Part shown: positions 17,545-26,896 of the stretch, piece by piece | Numbering within the stretch: position 1 is the stretch's first letter | How the letters are laid out: every line of letters begins with the position of its first letter | Assembly: GCF_036946125.1 (NCBI RefSeq) | Contig: NZ_JAQIJT010000001.1 | Coordinates: 892,501 to 956,500 of the forward strand | Direction: 5' to 3' | Origin: Sphingomonas adhaesiva | GTDB lineage: Bacteria > Pseudomonadota > Alphaproteobacteria > Sphingomonadales > Sphingomonadaceae | DNA: 64,000 nucleotides | The notes under the pieces: generated by a model | The model's input: the letters and a program-made list of their open reading frames with translations, nothing else | What the model was told of the DNA's origin: nothing | Database searches by the model: none | Position numbers and translations under genes: made by a program

Positions 17545-18525
17545 CCGTGGCGCAGTCGCGGGTTGGCGAGGATCGCGATCGTGTCGGCGATCAGCACGAG
17601 CAGCAGGTAGGTCGCGCAGAAGATCATCGCGCACGCCTGCAGCAGCGGCATGTCGCGCGAGGTGACGGCATTGACCATCAGGCTGGCGAGGCCGGGATAG
17701 CTGAAGATCGTCTCCACGATGATCGCGCCTCCGAACAGGTTGGACAGGCTGAGCGCCATCGCGTTGACGATGGGGCCGACCGCATTGGGCAGGACGTGGC
17801 GGACGATCAGCCGGGCCGGCCGGACGCCCTTCAGCCGCGCCATCTCGACATAGGGGCGGTCGAGCTCGGCGATGATCGCGGCGCGGATCATGCGGCTCAG
17901 CTGCGCGATGACGCCGATCCCCCAGCACCAGCACCGGCATGGCATAGGCGCGCGCGAACGCCGCCGGGGTGGGGTCCTGCGGCACCAAAGTGATCGCGGG
18001 CAGCCACAGCAGCTTCACCGACAGGATCAGCACCGCGATGGTCGCGATCAGAAACTCGGGCAGCGCGACCATCGACAGCGTCAGGACGTTGAGCGCGCGG
18101 TCCAGCTTGCTGCCGCGGCGGATCGCGGCGGAAATGCCGATCAGGAAGGCGAACGGCACCGCGAACAGCGCGGAGAGCGCGGCCAGCGTCAGCGTGTTGG
18201 GCAGGCGTTCGGAGATGATCTCCGCCACCGGCTTGTTGGCGACGATCGAGGTGCCTGGATCGCCCGCGACGATCGCGCCGAGCCAGCGGACGTAGCGGAC
18301 CGGCCCGGGCCGATCCAACCCCATTTCGTGGCGCAGCGCCGCGACCTGGTCCGGGGTGGCGCCCTGTCCCAGCACCTCCTGCGCGGCATCGCCGGGCAAC
18401 AGCCCGCTGATCGTGAAGATGACGACCGAGACGAGCAGCAGGGTGAGCAGCGCCAGGGCGACGCGCTTCGCGATCAGCCGCGCGGCGCCGCCGAGGGCGG
18501 GGCGCGGGGCGGTGGCGCCGCTCAT
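17541..18525 (-). pseudogene. DppB-like ABC permease, apparent +1 frameshift
   Basis: The partner permease. The first two-thirds (RLIAKRVALALLTLLLVSVVIF onward, with LPGDAAQEVLG and HEMGLDRP) are in one frame. The rest (VIAQLSRMIRAAIIAEL with EMARLKG, IVETIFSYPGLASLM) is in another. The junction is a run of five G at 17919-17923; with four G the sequence reads VLVLGIGVIAQ and yields 327 residues, the usual DppB length. The start ATG overlaps the binding-protein stop, and the stop overlaps the dppC-like start, both as ATGA. Confidence 0.8.
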
Positions 18526-20061
18526 GCGTCCCACCATACGTACTCGCCGAAGGTATAGGCCATCAGCCCCCCCCAGCGGGATCGACGAAAGCCCCTTCAG
18601 CCGGCGGTCGTAGCCGTCGAGCAGGCTGATGAAGACGGGAATGCCGACCGCGCCCCTGTGATGGACCAGCGACTGCATCTCGCCGTAGATCGCCTTGCGC
18701 CGCGCGGCGTCGGTGGTGGCGCGCGCCTCCAGCAGCCACCTGTCGAAGCGCGCATTCTTCCACCCCGCCTCGTTCATCGAGGCATCCGACTGGAAGAACA
18801 GGCTGAACATCAGGTCGGTGGTCGGGCGCTGGTTGGTATTGCCCACGGTCAGCGGGTGCTTCATCCAGTGCGTCGCCCAATAGCCGTCGGCGGGCACGCG
18901 GTTGACCGCCAGGTTGAGGCCGATCCGCGCGCCATATTCCTGCAGGATCGAGCCCATGTCGATCGACCCGTTGGCGGCCGGCGAGACGTAGATCGGGATG
19001 CGCGTGCCCATGAGGCCGGCGCGGCGCAGGTGGAACTTCGCGCGATCCAGGTCGAACGGGCGCTGCGGGATCGACGGGTTGTAATGGGGGTCGACGGGCG
19101 AGATCGGCTGGTCGTTGGCGACGGTGGCGAAGCCGCGGTACAGCGCGCGCTTCATCAGCTCGCGGTCGAGCAGGTATTTCATCGCGAGCACGAAATCGGG
19201 ATTGCCCGTGGTCGGGTGATCCTGCCGCATGATGATGTCGGTGTAGAGACCCGATTTCGTCTCCATCACCGCATGGGCGGGCGAGGAGCGGACGCGCTTG
19301 ACCGAGCCGGGATTGACCGCGAGCACCGCCTGCACGTCGCCCGACAGGAGCGCGTTGACGCGCGACAGCTCGTCGGGGATCGCGATCAGCTCGATCTCCG
19401 CCAGATAGGGGCGGCCGGGCTTCCAGTAGTTCGGATTGCGGCGCACGACGGTGCGGATGCCGGGGGCGAAGGCGGCGAGCATGAACGGGCCGGTGCCGTT
19501 GGCGACCCTGAAGTCGCGGCGCCCGTGCTCGACGATCAGGAAGTTGGAGCCCGCCAGGATGACCGGCAGGTCGGGATTGGGGCCGGTCAGCCGCAGCTCG
19601 ACCTCATGCGGGCCGGTGCGGCGCGCGCTCGCGAACTGCTCGGCGACCGCCTTCACCTTGGACCCGGTCGCGGGATCGCGGTGGCGCATCAGCGAATGGA
19701 CGACGTCGTCCGGCGACAGCGCCTTGCCGTCGTGGAAATGCACCCCGCGGCGCAGCCGGATGCGCCAGGTGACGTTGTCGCGCGTCGCGATCGATTCGGC
19801 GAGGCCCGGGCGCGCGCGCAGCTGCCCGTCATATTGCGTCAGCCCGCTGTACAGCATGTAATGCCGCATATAGTCGAGCGCGGTATTGCCCTTGGCCGGG
19901 TCCAGCGTGTCGGCGGTCGAGGAGGTGATGCCCGCCACGCGGATGCGGCCGCCGATGCGCGGGGTGCGGCCGATCGCCTCGGCGCTACCCGTCGCCAGCC
20001 CCACCGCCAGCCCGCCGAGCAGGGTACGTCGGGAGATGTCGCTGGATAACGTCTCGATCAT
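18522..20061 (-). pseudogene. Tat-exported peptide-binding protein of the ABC importer, frameshifted near its C-terminus
   Basis: A family-5 extracellular solute-binding protein (512 residues if repaired). The N-terminus has the twin-arginine signal SRRTLLGGLAVGLATG, so it is exported folded. Core features include TADTLDPAKGNTALDY and YSGLTQYDG. At a run of eight G (18567-18574) one extra base converts the expected ending GGLMAYTFGEYVWWDA-stop into read-through that fuses straight into the permease frame. All but the last dozen residues are therefore intact. As sequenced it would be a membrane-tethered fusion. Confidence 0.82.
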
Positions 20062-20153
20062 CGCGGCTCCCTCATCGCGTGAACCCTAGCGGGTTATGCC
20101 GCACGTCCCTGCCAATTCGCACGCCGGATGCGGAAGAGTGCCGCATTTGCGGG

Positions 20154-20183
20154 GGCGTGCCGCGGCATATCGTGCGGCACGCC
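20154..20183 (-). terminator. hairpin after the amine-oxidase operon
   Basis: A perfect 10-bp stem (GGCGTGCCGC with GCGGCACGCC) and 10-base loop start 5 bases after the oxidase stop. No T-tract follows. The rest of the 127-base gap to the binding-protein start contains ATGCGG/CCGCAT half-sites, but no recognisable promoter was found. Confidence 0.45.
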
Positions 20184-20188
20184 GGCCC

Positions 20189-21472
20189 TCAGCGAACGAG
20201 GTCCTGATATTTGTAATAGGCGCCGACGAACGGCAGGAACCACGGCGTGCCGAAATAGCCCGGCACCGCCTTCCACTCGCCGCGATCGGCCAGCGGGTTG
20301 AGGTCGGCGCGACCGTCCAGCACCTCCGCCATGATCGACCCCATATAGGTCGCCATCTGCGTCCCGTGCCCGCTGTAGCCCATCGAATAGAACACCCCGT
20401 CGCGCTCGCCCGCGCGCGGCAGCCGGTCCTGCGTCATGTCGACGAGGCCACCCCAGCAATAATCGATCCGCGTATCGGCCAGCTCCGGGAAAACCGCGAT
20501 CATCGACTGGCGCAGGATCGCGCCGCTCTTCGCATCGGAGCGCGGATCGGTCGACGAGGAGAAGCGGGCGCGTCCGCCGAACAGCAGGCGGTTGCCCGGC
20601 AGCGTGCGGAAATAGGTGACGAAATTGCGCGTGTCGGTAGTGTTGCGGCGGTGCGGGGTCAGCCGGTCGAGCGTCTCCTGCGGCAGCGGCTCGGTGGCGA
20701 TCAGGAACGCGCCCACCGGCACCAGACGGCGGCGGAACCAGCCGAGCGGGCCGACGCGCGACGTGCCGGTGGCGAGCAGCACCTGATTGGCGCGAACGCT
20801 GCCGTGCGGGGTCGATACCTCGTGCACCGTACCGCTGATGCGCTTCAGCCGGGTGAGCGGATTGTTCTGGTAGATGCGCGCGCCGTGACGGGCGGCGGCC
20901 CCGGCCAGGCCCTGCCCGTACTCGCCCATGTGCATGCTGGCGCTGCGCGGGTACAGCATCCCGCCGAAATAGCGGTCGGAGCCGATCTCCGCGCGCATCC
21001 CGGCGCGCGGGATCATCCGCGTGTCGGGGTCCGGGCCCGCCGCCAGCAGCGCCTGCGAGCGCGCGATCCTGTCGTAATGTTCGGGCTTGGCGGCGACCTT
21101 CAGCTTGCCGACGCGGTGGAAGTGACAGTCGATGCCCTCCTCCGTCACGATCGATTCGACCTTGTCGACCGCGGCGTTGAACGCCTGGTACAGCGTGGCG
21201 GCACGCTCCGCGCCGATCGCGCCGACCATGCCGGCGTAATCCTGGGCGAAGCCGTTGTTGCACATGCCGCCGTTGCGCCCCGACGCCTGGCCCGCGACCC
21301 GGTCCGCCTCCAGCAGGACGACGCTGGCGCCCTTCTTCGCCAGCGCCAGCGCGGCGGACAGTCCGGTGAAGCCGCCGCCGACGATCGCGACGTCGCACGT
21401 CCCCTCCGGCCCGCCGGGTGCCGCACCGGCGAAGGGCGTCGCGGTGTCGAGCCAATAGGAGTGCATCTTCAT
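20189..21472 (-). CDS. FAD-dependent D-amino acid / amine oxidoreductase (DadA/PuuB-like)
   Basis: 427 residues with an N-terminal FAD-binding GGGFTG (residues 32-37), SGRNGGMCNNGFAQD, and the C-terminal FAD motif MGYSGHGTQMATYMGSIMAE. The pattern matches DAO-type oxidases such as D-amino acid dehydrogenase and gamma-glutamylputrescine oxidase. It would oxidise a C-N bond to an imine, which the adjacent RidA can hydrolyse. ATG 21472 is used; ATG 21466 is two codons in. It is last in a five-gene run that starts at 25123. Confidence 0.85.
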   Translation of the reverse strand: MKMHSYWLDTATPFAGAAPGGPEGTCDVAIVGGGFTGLSAALALAKKGASVVLLEADRVAGQASGRNGGMCNNGFAQDYAGMVGAIGAERAATLYQAFNAAVDKVESIVTEEGIDCHFHRVGKLKVAAKPEHYDRIARSQALLAAGPDPDTRMIPRAGMRAEIGSDRYFGGMLYPRSASMHMGEYGQGLAGAAARHGARIYQNNPLTRLKRISGTVHEVSTPHGSVRANQVLLATGTSRVGPLGWFRRRLVPVGAFLIATEPLPQETLDRLTPHRRNTTDTRNFVTYFRTLPGNRLLFGGRARFSSSTDPRSDAKSGAILRQSMIAVFPELADTRIDYCWGGLVDMTQDRLPRAGERDGVFYSMGYSGHGTQMATYMGSIMAEVLDGRADLNPLADRGEWKAVPGYFGTPWFLPFVGAYYKYQDLVR

Positions 21473-21476
21473 GGGA

Positions 21477-21860
21477 TCAGCCCTTCTGACCGGGGGCGGC
21501 CGCGATCGCGTCGATCTCGACCAGATAGCCGTAGTGGAGCTCGGGCACCGGAACGACGGTGCGCGCGGGGCGATGGTCACCCATCACCTCGGCATAGATC
21601 GCGTCGAAACGCGGCCAGTTGTCGACGCCGACGATATAGGCGGTGACCTTCGCGATCCCCTCCCGCCCCGCGCCGCCGGCCTTTACCGCGGCGAGCATGT
21701 TGGCGAGCGCCTGGCGCACCTGATCTTCGAACGGCAGGTCGGCGGTGTGCGAGCCGTCGGGGCGGATGCCGAGCTGGCCGGCGGTGAAGATCAGCCCGCC
21801 GGCCCGCGCGACATGGCTGTAATGGCCGCCGGGGCGGGCGAGATCGGTCGTCGTCGTCAT
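21477..21860 (-). CDS. RidA-family enamine/imine deaminase
   Basis: 127 residues of the RidA/YjgF fold: HYSHVARAGGLIFTAGQLGIRPDG at the start, FEDQVRQALANMLAAVKAGGAG, and RTVVPVPELHYGYLVEIDAIAA at the end, including the active-site Arg-Thr. RidA proteins hydrolyse reactive 2-aminoacrylate and related imines from PLP enzymes and amine oxidases. Its position between a DSD1-type PLP enzyme and an FAD amine oxidase fits that role. ATG 21860 is chosen; ATG 21869 would overlap the upstream stop. Confidence 0.9.
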   Translation of the reverse strand: MTTTTDLARPGGHYSHVARAGGLIFTAGQLGIRPDGSHTADLPFEDQVRQALANMLAAVKAGGAGREGIAKVTAYIVGVDNWPRFDAIYAEVMGDHRPARTVVPVPELHYGYLVEIDAIAAAPGQKG

Positions 21861-21862
21861 CG

Positions 21863-23044
21863 TCACCATCCCCGGATGCGCGGCAGGACCGCGGCGACGC
21901 CCGTGCCGGCGGCGTCGAGCACGTGGTAGCGATCGTGCTGGGCGCTGGTGGCGCAGGCGTGGTTGGGCAGAACGCGGACGCGCGTGCCGACGGGCAGGTC
22001 GGGCAGCGCCGCCCCGCTGCCGGGGCGCACGGTCAGGATGCCGTGTTCCTGGCTGGCGTCGCCGACGATCAGGTCGGGATAGGGCGTGCCGTCGAGCGCG
22101 CAGACGAGGCCATAACCCTGATCGACCGGATGCTTCGCGGTGCCGCGGTCGCGCGACATCGCCATCCAGCCGGCGTCGGTCAGGATCCAGCCCTTGTCCA
22201 CGCGGTGCCCGATGACGGTCGCGAGCACCGACACCGCGATATCGTCCACCGCGCACACGCCGATGCCGTGCATGACCAGGTCGAAGAACATGAACACCCC
22301 CGCGCGCACCTCGGTCACGCCGGTCAGATCGCGCGCGAAATGCGCGGTCGGGGTGGAGCCGACGCTGACCACGGGGCAGGCATGGCCGCCGGCGCGCAGC
22401 AGCCCGGCGGCAGCGACCGCGGCGGCGCGCTCGGCCTCCGCCATCTCGGGCAGGCCGACGCCGCCGCGCGCGTTGTAGGATTCGCCGGCATGGGTCAGCA
22501 CGCCGCGAAGGGCGACGCCGCCCGCGGCCAGTACGTCGGCGATGGCGACGATCGTGCGGTCGTCGGGGAGCAGCCCGCCGCGGTGCCCGTCGCAGTCGAT
22601 CTCGATCAGAACGCCCGGCATCGCCGCGCCGTCCGCGGCGGCATCGGCCAGTGCCCGCGCCTGTTCGACCGAGTCGATCAGCACGTCGAGCGCGACGCCG
22701 CGCGCGACCAGCGCACGGGCGCGGGCGATCCTATCGGGCGACAGCCCGACGGCGTAGGTGATGTCGGTGATGCCGCCATCGGCGAAATATTCGGCCTCCG
22801 CCAGCGTCGAGACGGTGATCGCGCCGCCGCCCTGCGGGAATAGGCGGCGGGCGAGGTCGATCGACTTGGCGGTCTTCACGTGCGGGCGCAGCGTCACGTC
22901 CAGCGGGGCGAGGTGCGCGCGCAGCCGCGCCACGTTGCGGTCGAACCGGCCGAGGTCGAGCAGCAGCGCGGGGGTTTCCAGGTCCGCCAGCGCAACGGCG
23001 GCGGCGGGGGCGGCGGTGTCGGGTCGGGTCGGGGTGTCGAGCAT
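21863..23044 (-). CDS. DSD1-type PLP enzyme (D-threonine aldolase / D-serine dehydratase-like)
   Basis: 393 residues with an alanine-racemase-type barrel: DLETPALLLDLGRFDRNVARL at the start and the PLP lysine K57 in RPHVKTAKS. The C-terminal PNHACATSAQHDRYHV supplies the His and Cys that bind the catalytic metal in this family. Members cleave or dehydrate D-threonine, D-serine or D-3-hydroxyaspartate. The exact substrate cannot be told. The neighbours (RidA and an FAD amine oxidase) support D-amino acid breakdown. Confidence 0.87.
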   Translation of the reverse strand: MLDTPTRPDTAAPAAAVALADLETPALLLDLGRFDRNVARLRAHLAPLDVTLRPHVKTAKSIDLARRLFPQGGGAITVSTLAEAEYFADGGITDITYAVGLSPDRIARARALVARGVALDVLIDSVEQARALADAAADGAAMPGVLIEIDCDGHRGGLLPDDRTIVAIADVLAAGGVALRGVLTHAGESYNARGGVGLPEMAEAERAAAVAAAGLLRAGGHACPVVSVGSTPTAHFARDLTGVTEVRAGVFMFFDLVMHGIGVCAVDDIAVSVLATVIGHRVDKGWILTDAGWMAMSRDRGTAKHPVDQGYGLVCALDGTPYPDLIVGDASQEHGILTVRPGSGAALPDLPVGTRVRVLPNHACATSAQHDRYHVLDAAGTGVAAVLPRIRGW

Positions 23045-23063
23045 CGACGGGGTCCTTCGCTCT

Positions 23064-23915
23064 TCAGCCGAGCGACTGGTTCGACAGCGCGTAGAGGCGG
23101 GCGTCGCGACCGGGGGGCGGCGGCGTGCCGCGAACCATCGCCACCGCATCGTCGACATGCGGCAGGCCTAGCGACTCCAGCCACGGCGACAGCCCGGTCG
23201 AGACGGCGGTGTCGATCCGGACGAAGATGCCGATATGCGCCCGGGCGAGCGCCGCGATCAGCGCACGGGCGACGTCGGCATCGGATGCCGCGACCGGGCC
23301 GACCACCACTCCGCGGCCCCAGGTGCGGACGGCGCCGTAGCCGATCACGCGGCCGCCGCGCTCCGCCACCACCACATCCGCGGTCGGCAGCAACGCGCCG
23401 AGCAGCGCGCCGCGCTCCATTCCCGCCGCATCGCGGTCGAGCGCGTGGATCGCGGACAGGTCGTCGGCGGTCGCCGCGCGCACGGTCGCATCGACGGCGA
23501 CGGGGGCGGGCGCGGCGGTCAGCACCGCCTGATGCTGGTGGATGGTGTCGACCTCGACAAAGCCCAGCCGTTCGTACAGCGCGCGCCCGGCGACGGTCGA
23601 GGCGAGGAACAGCGAGCGTGTCCCCGTGTCGGCCAGCATCGCGTCCATCATCGCCGCGCCGATGCCGCGCCGCTGCGCTTCCTGGGCGACGACGATCATC
23701 CCCAGGGAGGCGTAATCCTCGCCATACGGCCACCAGAAGGCGGTGCCGGCGAGGCAATCGTCCAGCTCGACCGCATAGCCGCGCCCCAGCCGGTGCGCGA
23801 ACGCCCAGTCCTCCAGCCGGTAGGGCCAGCGCAGCGCCCGGGTCAGCGCAAGGCCCTGCGGCAGGTGGTCGTCGCGGAACGCGGTGATCGCCACGGAGGG
23901 GGCGAGCATGGCCAT
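23064..23915 (-). CDS. two-domain GNAT acetyltransferase
   Basis: 283 residues. The N-terminal GNAT domain (about residues 8-130) has the acetyl-CoA loop AQEAQRRGIGAAMMDAML and ALYERLGFVEVD. The C-terminal part (RAATADDLSAIHALDRDAAGMERGALL, then VIGYGAVRTWGRGVVVGPV) matches the second domain seen in YitH-like proteins. It probably N-acylates an amino compound. The ATG overlaps the upstream stop (ATGA) and the gene is 19 bases ahead of the DSD1-type gene, so it is part of the same operon. Confidence 0.85.
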   Translation of the reverse strand: MAMLAPSVAITAFRDDHLPQGLALTRALRWPYRLEDWAFAHRLGRGYAVELDDCLAGTAFWWPYGEDYASLGMIVVAQEAQRRGIGAAMMDAMLADTGTRSLFLASTVAGRALYERLGFVEVDTIHQHQAVLTAAPAPVAVDATVRAATADDLSAIHALDRDAAGMERGALLGALLPTADVVVAERGGRVIGYGAVRTWGRGVVVGPVAASDADVARALIAALARAHIGIFVRIDTAVSTGLSPWLESLGLPHVDDAVAMVRGTPPPPGRDARLYALSNQSLG

Positions 23916-25123
23916 CAGAAATACTTCAGCCAGGCGATGTCGCGGCGGCGGCGCTTCAGCCGCGAGAACCACGCGGTCGGGAAGTAGAGCGGCACGATCA
24001 GCGCGACGTACCAGACCAGGATCCAGTTGTAATTGTCGACGCCGATGAACGAACCGTGGTTGGGGCCCCAGATCGCCAGCGCGCTGTGATAGAAGATGCG
24101 CAGGACGGCGAGGTGGAAGATGTAGAAGAACATCGGCGCGCCGCCGAACACCGCCAGCGCGCCGATCAGCTTCGACGCGTTGATCCGCTCGAACAGCGCC
24201 AGCAGCAGGAGGCCGCCGCCCAGCGTCGGCATCAGGAACAGCAGCGACGCCGGATATTTGGTCAGCGAAATGAAGCTCAGGACGGTGCGGACGGGGTCGC
24301 CCTCCACCACGAACCACGGCTTGTCGCCGTAGACGTTGAGCAGGCGCAGCGCGACGAACCCGACGAGGATCGACACGCCCAGCGTCACCAGCCGGCGCTG
24401 GCGCACCGCCGGATCCCGATCCGGGCGGAACCACGGGCCGATGCCGAAGCCGAGCATCATCACCCCCAGCCACGGCATGATCGGATAGGTCGTCTTCGCG
24501 ACGAAGCCGAACGGCAGCGCGAACGTGTCGCGCTGGTGGATCATCGCCCACAGCGGGAAGAGCGGATCCTGCGCGGTCAGCCGGATCGGGTCGAGCAGGT
24601 TGTGCAGGCACACCAGCGCGAGGCCGATGCCGATCAGCACGGGGCGCGGCAGGTGGCGCAGCGCCGCCAGCGCGATCATGCACAGGCCGATGCACCAGAT
24701 CACCTGCAACCAGAAGGTCGGCTGCGGCACGATTCCCCAATAGAGCGGGGAGAGCAGGAACAGCTCCATCGCCATCAGGATCAACCCGCGCTTCACGAGG
24801 AAGGCGGTGGTTTCCTCGGACGAATGGCTGATGCTGAACATATAGGCGCCCAGCCCGGTCAGCGCGACGAAGATGGGCGCGCAGAAGCTGGCGGCGAAGC
24901 GGGCGAAGCCGAGCGCGGGGATGATCGTGCGCGCGTCGACCGGATCGAGGACGGTGTAATAGACGAACCACGTCTCGCGCAGGTGGTCCAGCAGCATGAG
25001 CACCATCACGAACCCGCGCAGCGCATCGATGTTCTGCAACCGGACGCGTGCGACCGGCGTTTCGCGCGGCGGTGCGATCCCGATCGGGATCGATCCCGCG
25101 GCGATCGATGCACTCCCACCCAT
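23915..25123 (-). CDS. DUF1624 / heparan-alpha-glucosaminide acetyltransferase-like membrane protein
   Basis: 402 residues with about ten to eleven hydrophobic segments. The conserved opening RLQNIDALRGFVMVLMLLDHLRE and later SLTKYPASLLFLMPTLGGGLLLL match the DUF1624 acyltransferase-type membrane family, in which the LRG..M..M..H stretch is diagnostic. Start ATG 25123 has a strong purine-rich ribosome site (AAGGGGGGA) 5-6 bases upstream; the in-frame ATG at 25147 lacks one. It is the first gene of the leftward catabolic operon and probably acylates something at the inner membrane. The substrate is unknown. Confidence 0.82.
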   Translation of the reverse strand: MGGSASIAAGSIPIGIAPPRETPVARVRLQNIDALRGFVMVLMLLDHLRETWFVYYTVLDPVDARTIIPALGFARFAASFCAPIFVALTGLGAYMFSISHSSEETTAFLVKRGLILMAMELFLLSPLYWGIVPQPTFWLQVIWCIGLCMIALAALRHLPRPVLIGIGLALVCLHNLLDPIRLTAQDPLFPLWAMIHQRDTFALPFGFVAKTTYPIMPWLGVMMLGFGIGPWFRPDRDPAVRQRRLVTLGVSILVGFVALRLLNVYGDKPWFVVEGDPVRTVLSFISLTKYPASLLFLMPTLGGGLLLLALFERINASKLIGALAVFGGAPMFFYIFHLAVLRIFYHSALAIWGPNHGSFIGVDNYNWILVWYVALIVPLYFPTAWFSRLKRRRRDIAWLKYF

Positions 25124-25414
25124 AAGGTCCCCCCTTCGGTTCACCAACGACGATCATCTTGATCGCATCGAACTGGCACCATGTATCGACTTTTCACGGG
25201 ATCGTGCGTCGCGATGCCGTGTCTTCCATAGGTCACGGGATAAGATTCCGCTTCCTCGGGCCGCTGCCGGCCGTTTGCGGAGCGGCGGCACCTGCGGGCG
25301 GCATGATCCGCGCTGGCCGTGGCGGGAAACGGCATCATCGACCCGCGGGCGGGGAGTCTTCGAAAGGGTCTTTCGATCGGCTGGGCTAGACCGGAGTACG
25401 CAAGAGCGAGGCCG
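25124..25414. promoter_or_regulatory. divergent control region of the two catabolic operons
   Basis: About 290 bases separate the leftward (acyltransferase-led) and rightward (aldehyde dehydrogenase-led) operons. It holds a small dyad CGAAAGggtCTTTCG at 25361-25375, in the right half and within 55 bases of the aldehyde dehydrogenase start, a possible operator. No convincing sigma-70 boxes were recognised. The double winged-helix regulator encoded at 28.3 kb is a candidate binder (inference). Confidence 0.4.
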
Positions 25415-26869
25415 ATGGCGGCCGATCCAGCGGGGGTGGCGATGCACGTCGACGGCATGTCATGCGTCTATATCGACGGGCGGTGGGACGAGCGCGCGGA
25501 CGCGCAGCGGCTGCCCGTGGTGGACCCCGCGACCGGCGCGACGATCGGCGCGGTGGCGGCCGGCACCGCCGGGGACGTCGATCTGGCGGTCACGGCGGCG
25601 CGGCGCGCGTTCGACGCCTTCTCGCAGACGCCGGTGGCGGAACGGCTCGCGCTGCTGACGCGGATGCTGGACCTGCTGGAGGCGCGCGCCGAGACCTTCG
25701 CGCAGGCGCTGTCGATCGAGATGGGGGCGCCGATCGCGTTCGCGCGCGCGTCGCAGGTGCCCTTCGCGATCGCGCACGTGCGCGCCGCGATCGAGGTGCT
25801 GGAGCGCTATGCCTTCACCCGCGAGGAGGCCGGCTATGCGGTGGTGAAGGAGCCGATCGGCGTCTGCGCGCTCATCACGCCGTGGAACTGGCCGCTGTAT
25901 CAGATCACCGCGAAGGTGGCGCCGGCGATCGCGGCGGGGTGCACCGTCGTGCTCAAGCCCAGCGAGCTGTCGCCGCTCAGCGCGCTGCTCTTCGCGCAGC
26001 TGATGCACGATGCGGGGACCCCGGCGGGCGTGTTCAATCTGGTCAACGGTACCGGCGAGGTGGTGGGTGCGGGCCTGTCGGCGCACCCGCAGGTCGACAT
26101 GATCTCGATCACCGGGTCGACCCGCGCGGGCGTGCTGGTGGCGCAGGCGGGGGCGGTCACGGTCAAGCGGGTGGTGCAGGAACTGGGCGGCAAGTCGCCC
26201 AACGTCTTCCTGGACGATGCCGATTTCGCGACGGCCGTCGCGAAGGGCGTCCAGTCGGGGATGCGCAACACCGGCCAGTCGTGCAGCGCACCGACGCGGA
26301 TGCTGGTCCCGGTGCATCGGCTGGCGGAGGTCGAGGCGCTGGCCAAGGCGGCGGCCGAGGCCTTCGTGCTCGGCGATCCGCGCGACGAGGCGACGACGAT
26401 GGGGCCGATCGCCAACGCCGCGCAGCATGGCCGCGTGCTGGCGATGATCGCCGCGGGCGAAGCGGACGGGGCCCGGATGATCTGCGGCGGCGCGTCGCCG
26501 CCCGCGGGGCTGGAGCACGGCTTCTTCGTGCGTCCGACGATCTTCTCCGGCGTGACCCCGGACATGCGGATCGCGCGCGAGGAGATCTTCGGCCCCGTGC
26601 TGTGCATCATGCCGTATGCGGACGAGGAGGAGGCGATCCGGATCGCCAACGACACCCCCTACGGCCTGGGCGGGCACGTCCAGTCTGGCGACCGGGAGCG
26701 CGCGCGGCGCGTCGCCCGCCGCATCCGCACCGGACAGGTCCTCATCAACTATCCCGCCTGGACCGCGCACGCGCCCTTCGGCGGTTACAAGACCTCGGGC
26801 AACGGACGCGAATACGGCGTCCACGGGTTCGAGGAATATCTCGAGACCAAGGCCATCCTCGGTTACTGA
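25415..26869 (+). CDS. NAD(P)-dependent aldehyde dehydrogenase
   Basis: A 484-residue ALDH superfamily enzyme. It shows ITPWNWPLYQITAKVAPAIAAGCTVVLKPSE, ITGSTRAG, general base E256 in VVQELGGKSPN and nucleophile C290 in NTGQSCSAPTRM, all in the expected order. It would oxidise an aldehyde, probably the product of one of the neighbouring amine oxidases, to an acid. The start is uncertain: ATG 25415 has AAGAG upstream, and 25442 or 25457 also leave a complete enzyme. It begins the rightward operon. Confidence 0.92.
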   Translation: MAADPAGVAMHVDGMSCVYIDGRWDERADAQRLPVVDPATGATIGAVAAGTAGDVDLAVTAARRAFDAFSQTPVAERLALLTRMLDLLEARAETFAQALSIEMGAPIAFARASQVPFAIAHVRAAIEVLERYAFTREEAGYAVVKEPIGVCALITPWNWPLYQITAKVAPAIAAGCTVVLKPSELSPLSALLFAQLMHDAGTPAGVFNLVNGTGEVVGAGLSAHPQVDMISITGSTRAGVLVAQAGAVTVKRVVQELGGKSPNVFLDDADFATAVAKGVQSGMRNTGQSCSAPTRMLVPVHRLAEVEALAKAAAEAFVLGDPRDEATTMGPIANAAQHGRVLAMIAAGEADGARMICGGASPPAGLEHGFFVRPTIFSGVTPDMRIAREEIFGPVLCIMPYADEEEAIRIANDTPYGLGGHVQSGDRERARRVARRIRTGQVLINYPAWTAHAPFGGYKTSGNGREYGVHGFEEYLETKAILGY

Positions 26870-26896
26870 TCTTCTGCTCGTTCGGAGTTTCCGCTC

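Noticed and set aside
17005..20061. A real 1018-residue fusion of binding protein and permease
   Set aside because: The fused frame follows family sequence only to each G-run and is nonsense between, so it arises from the three extra G bases.
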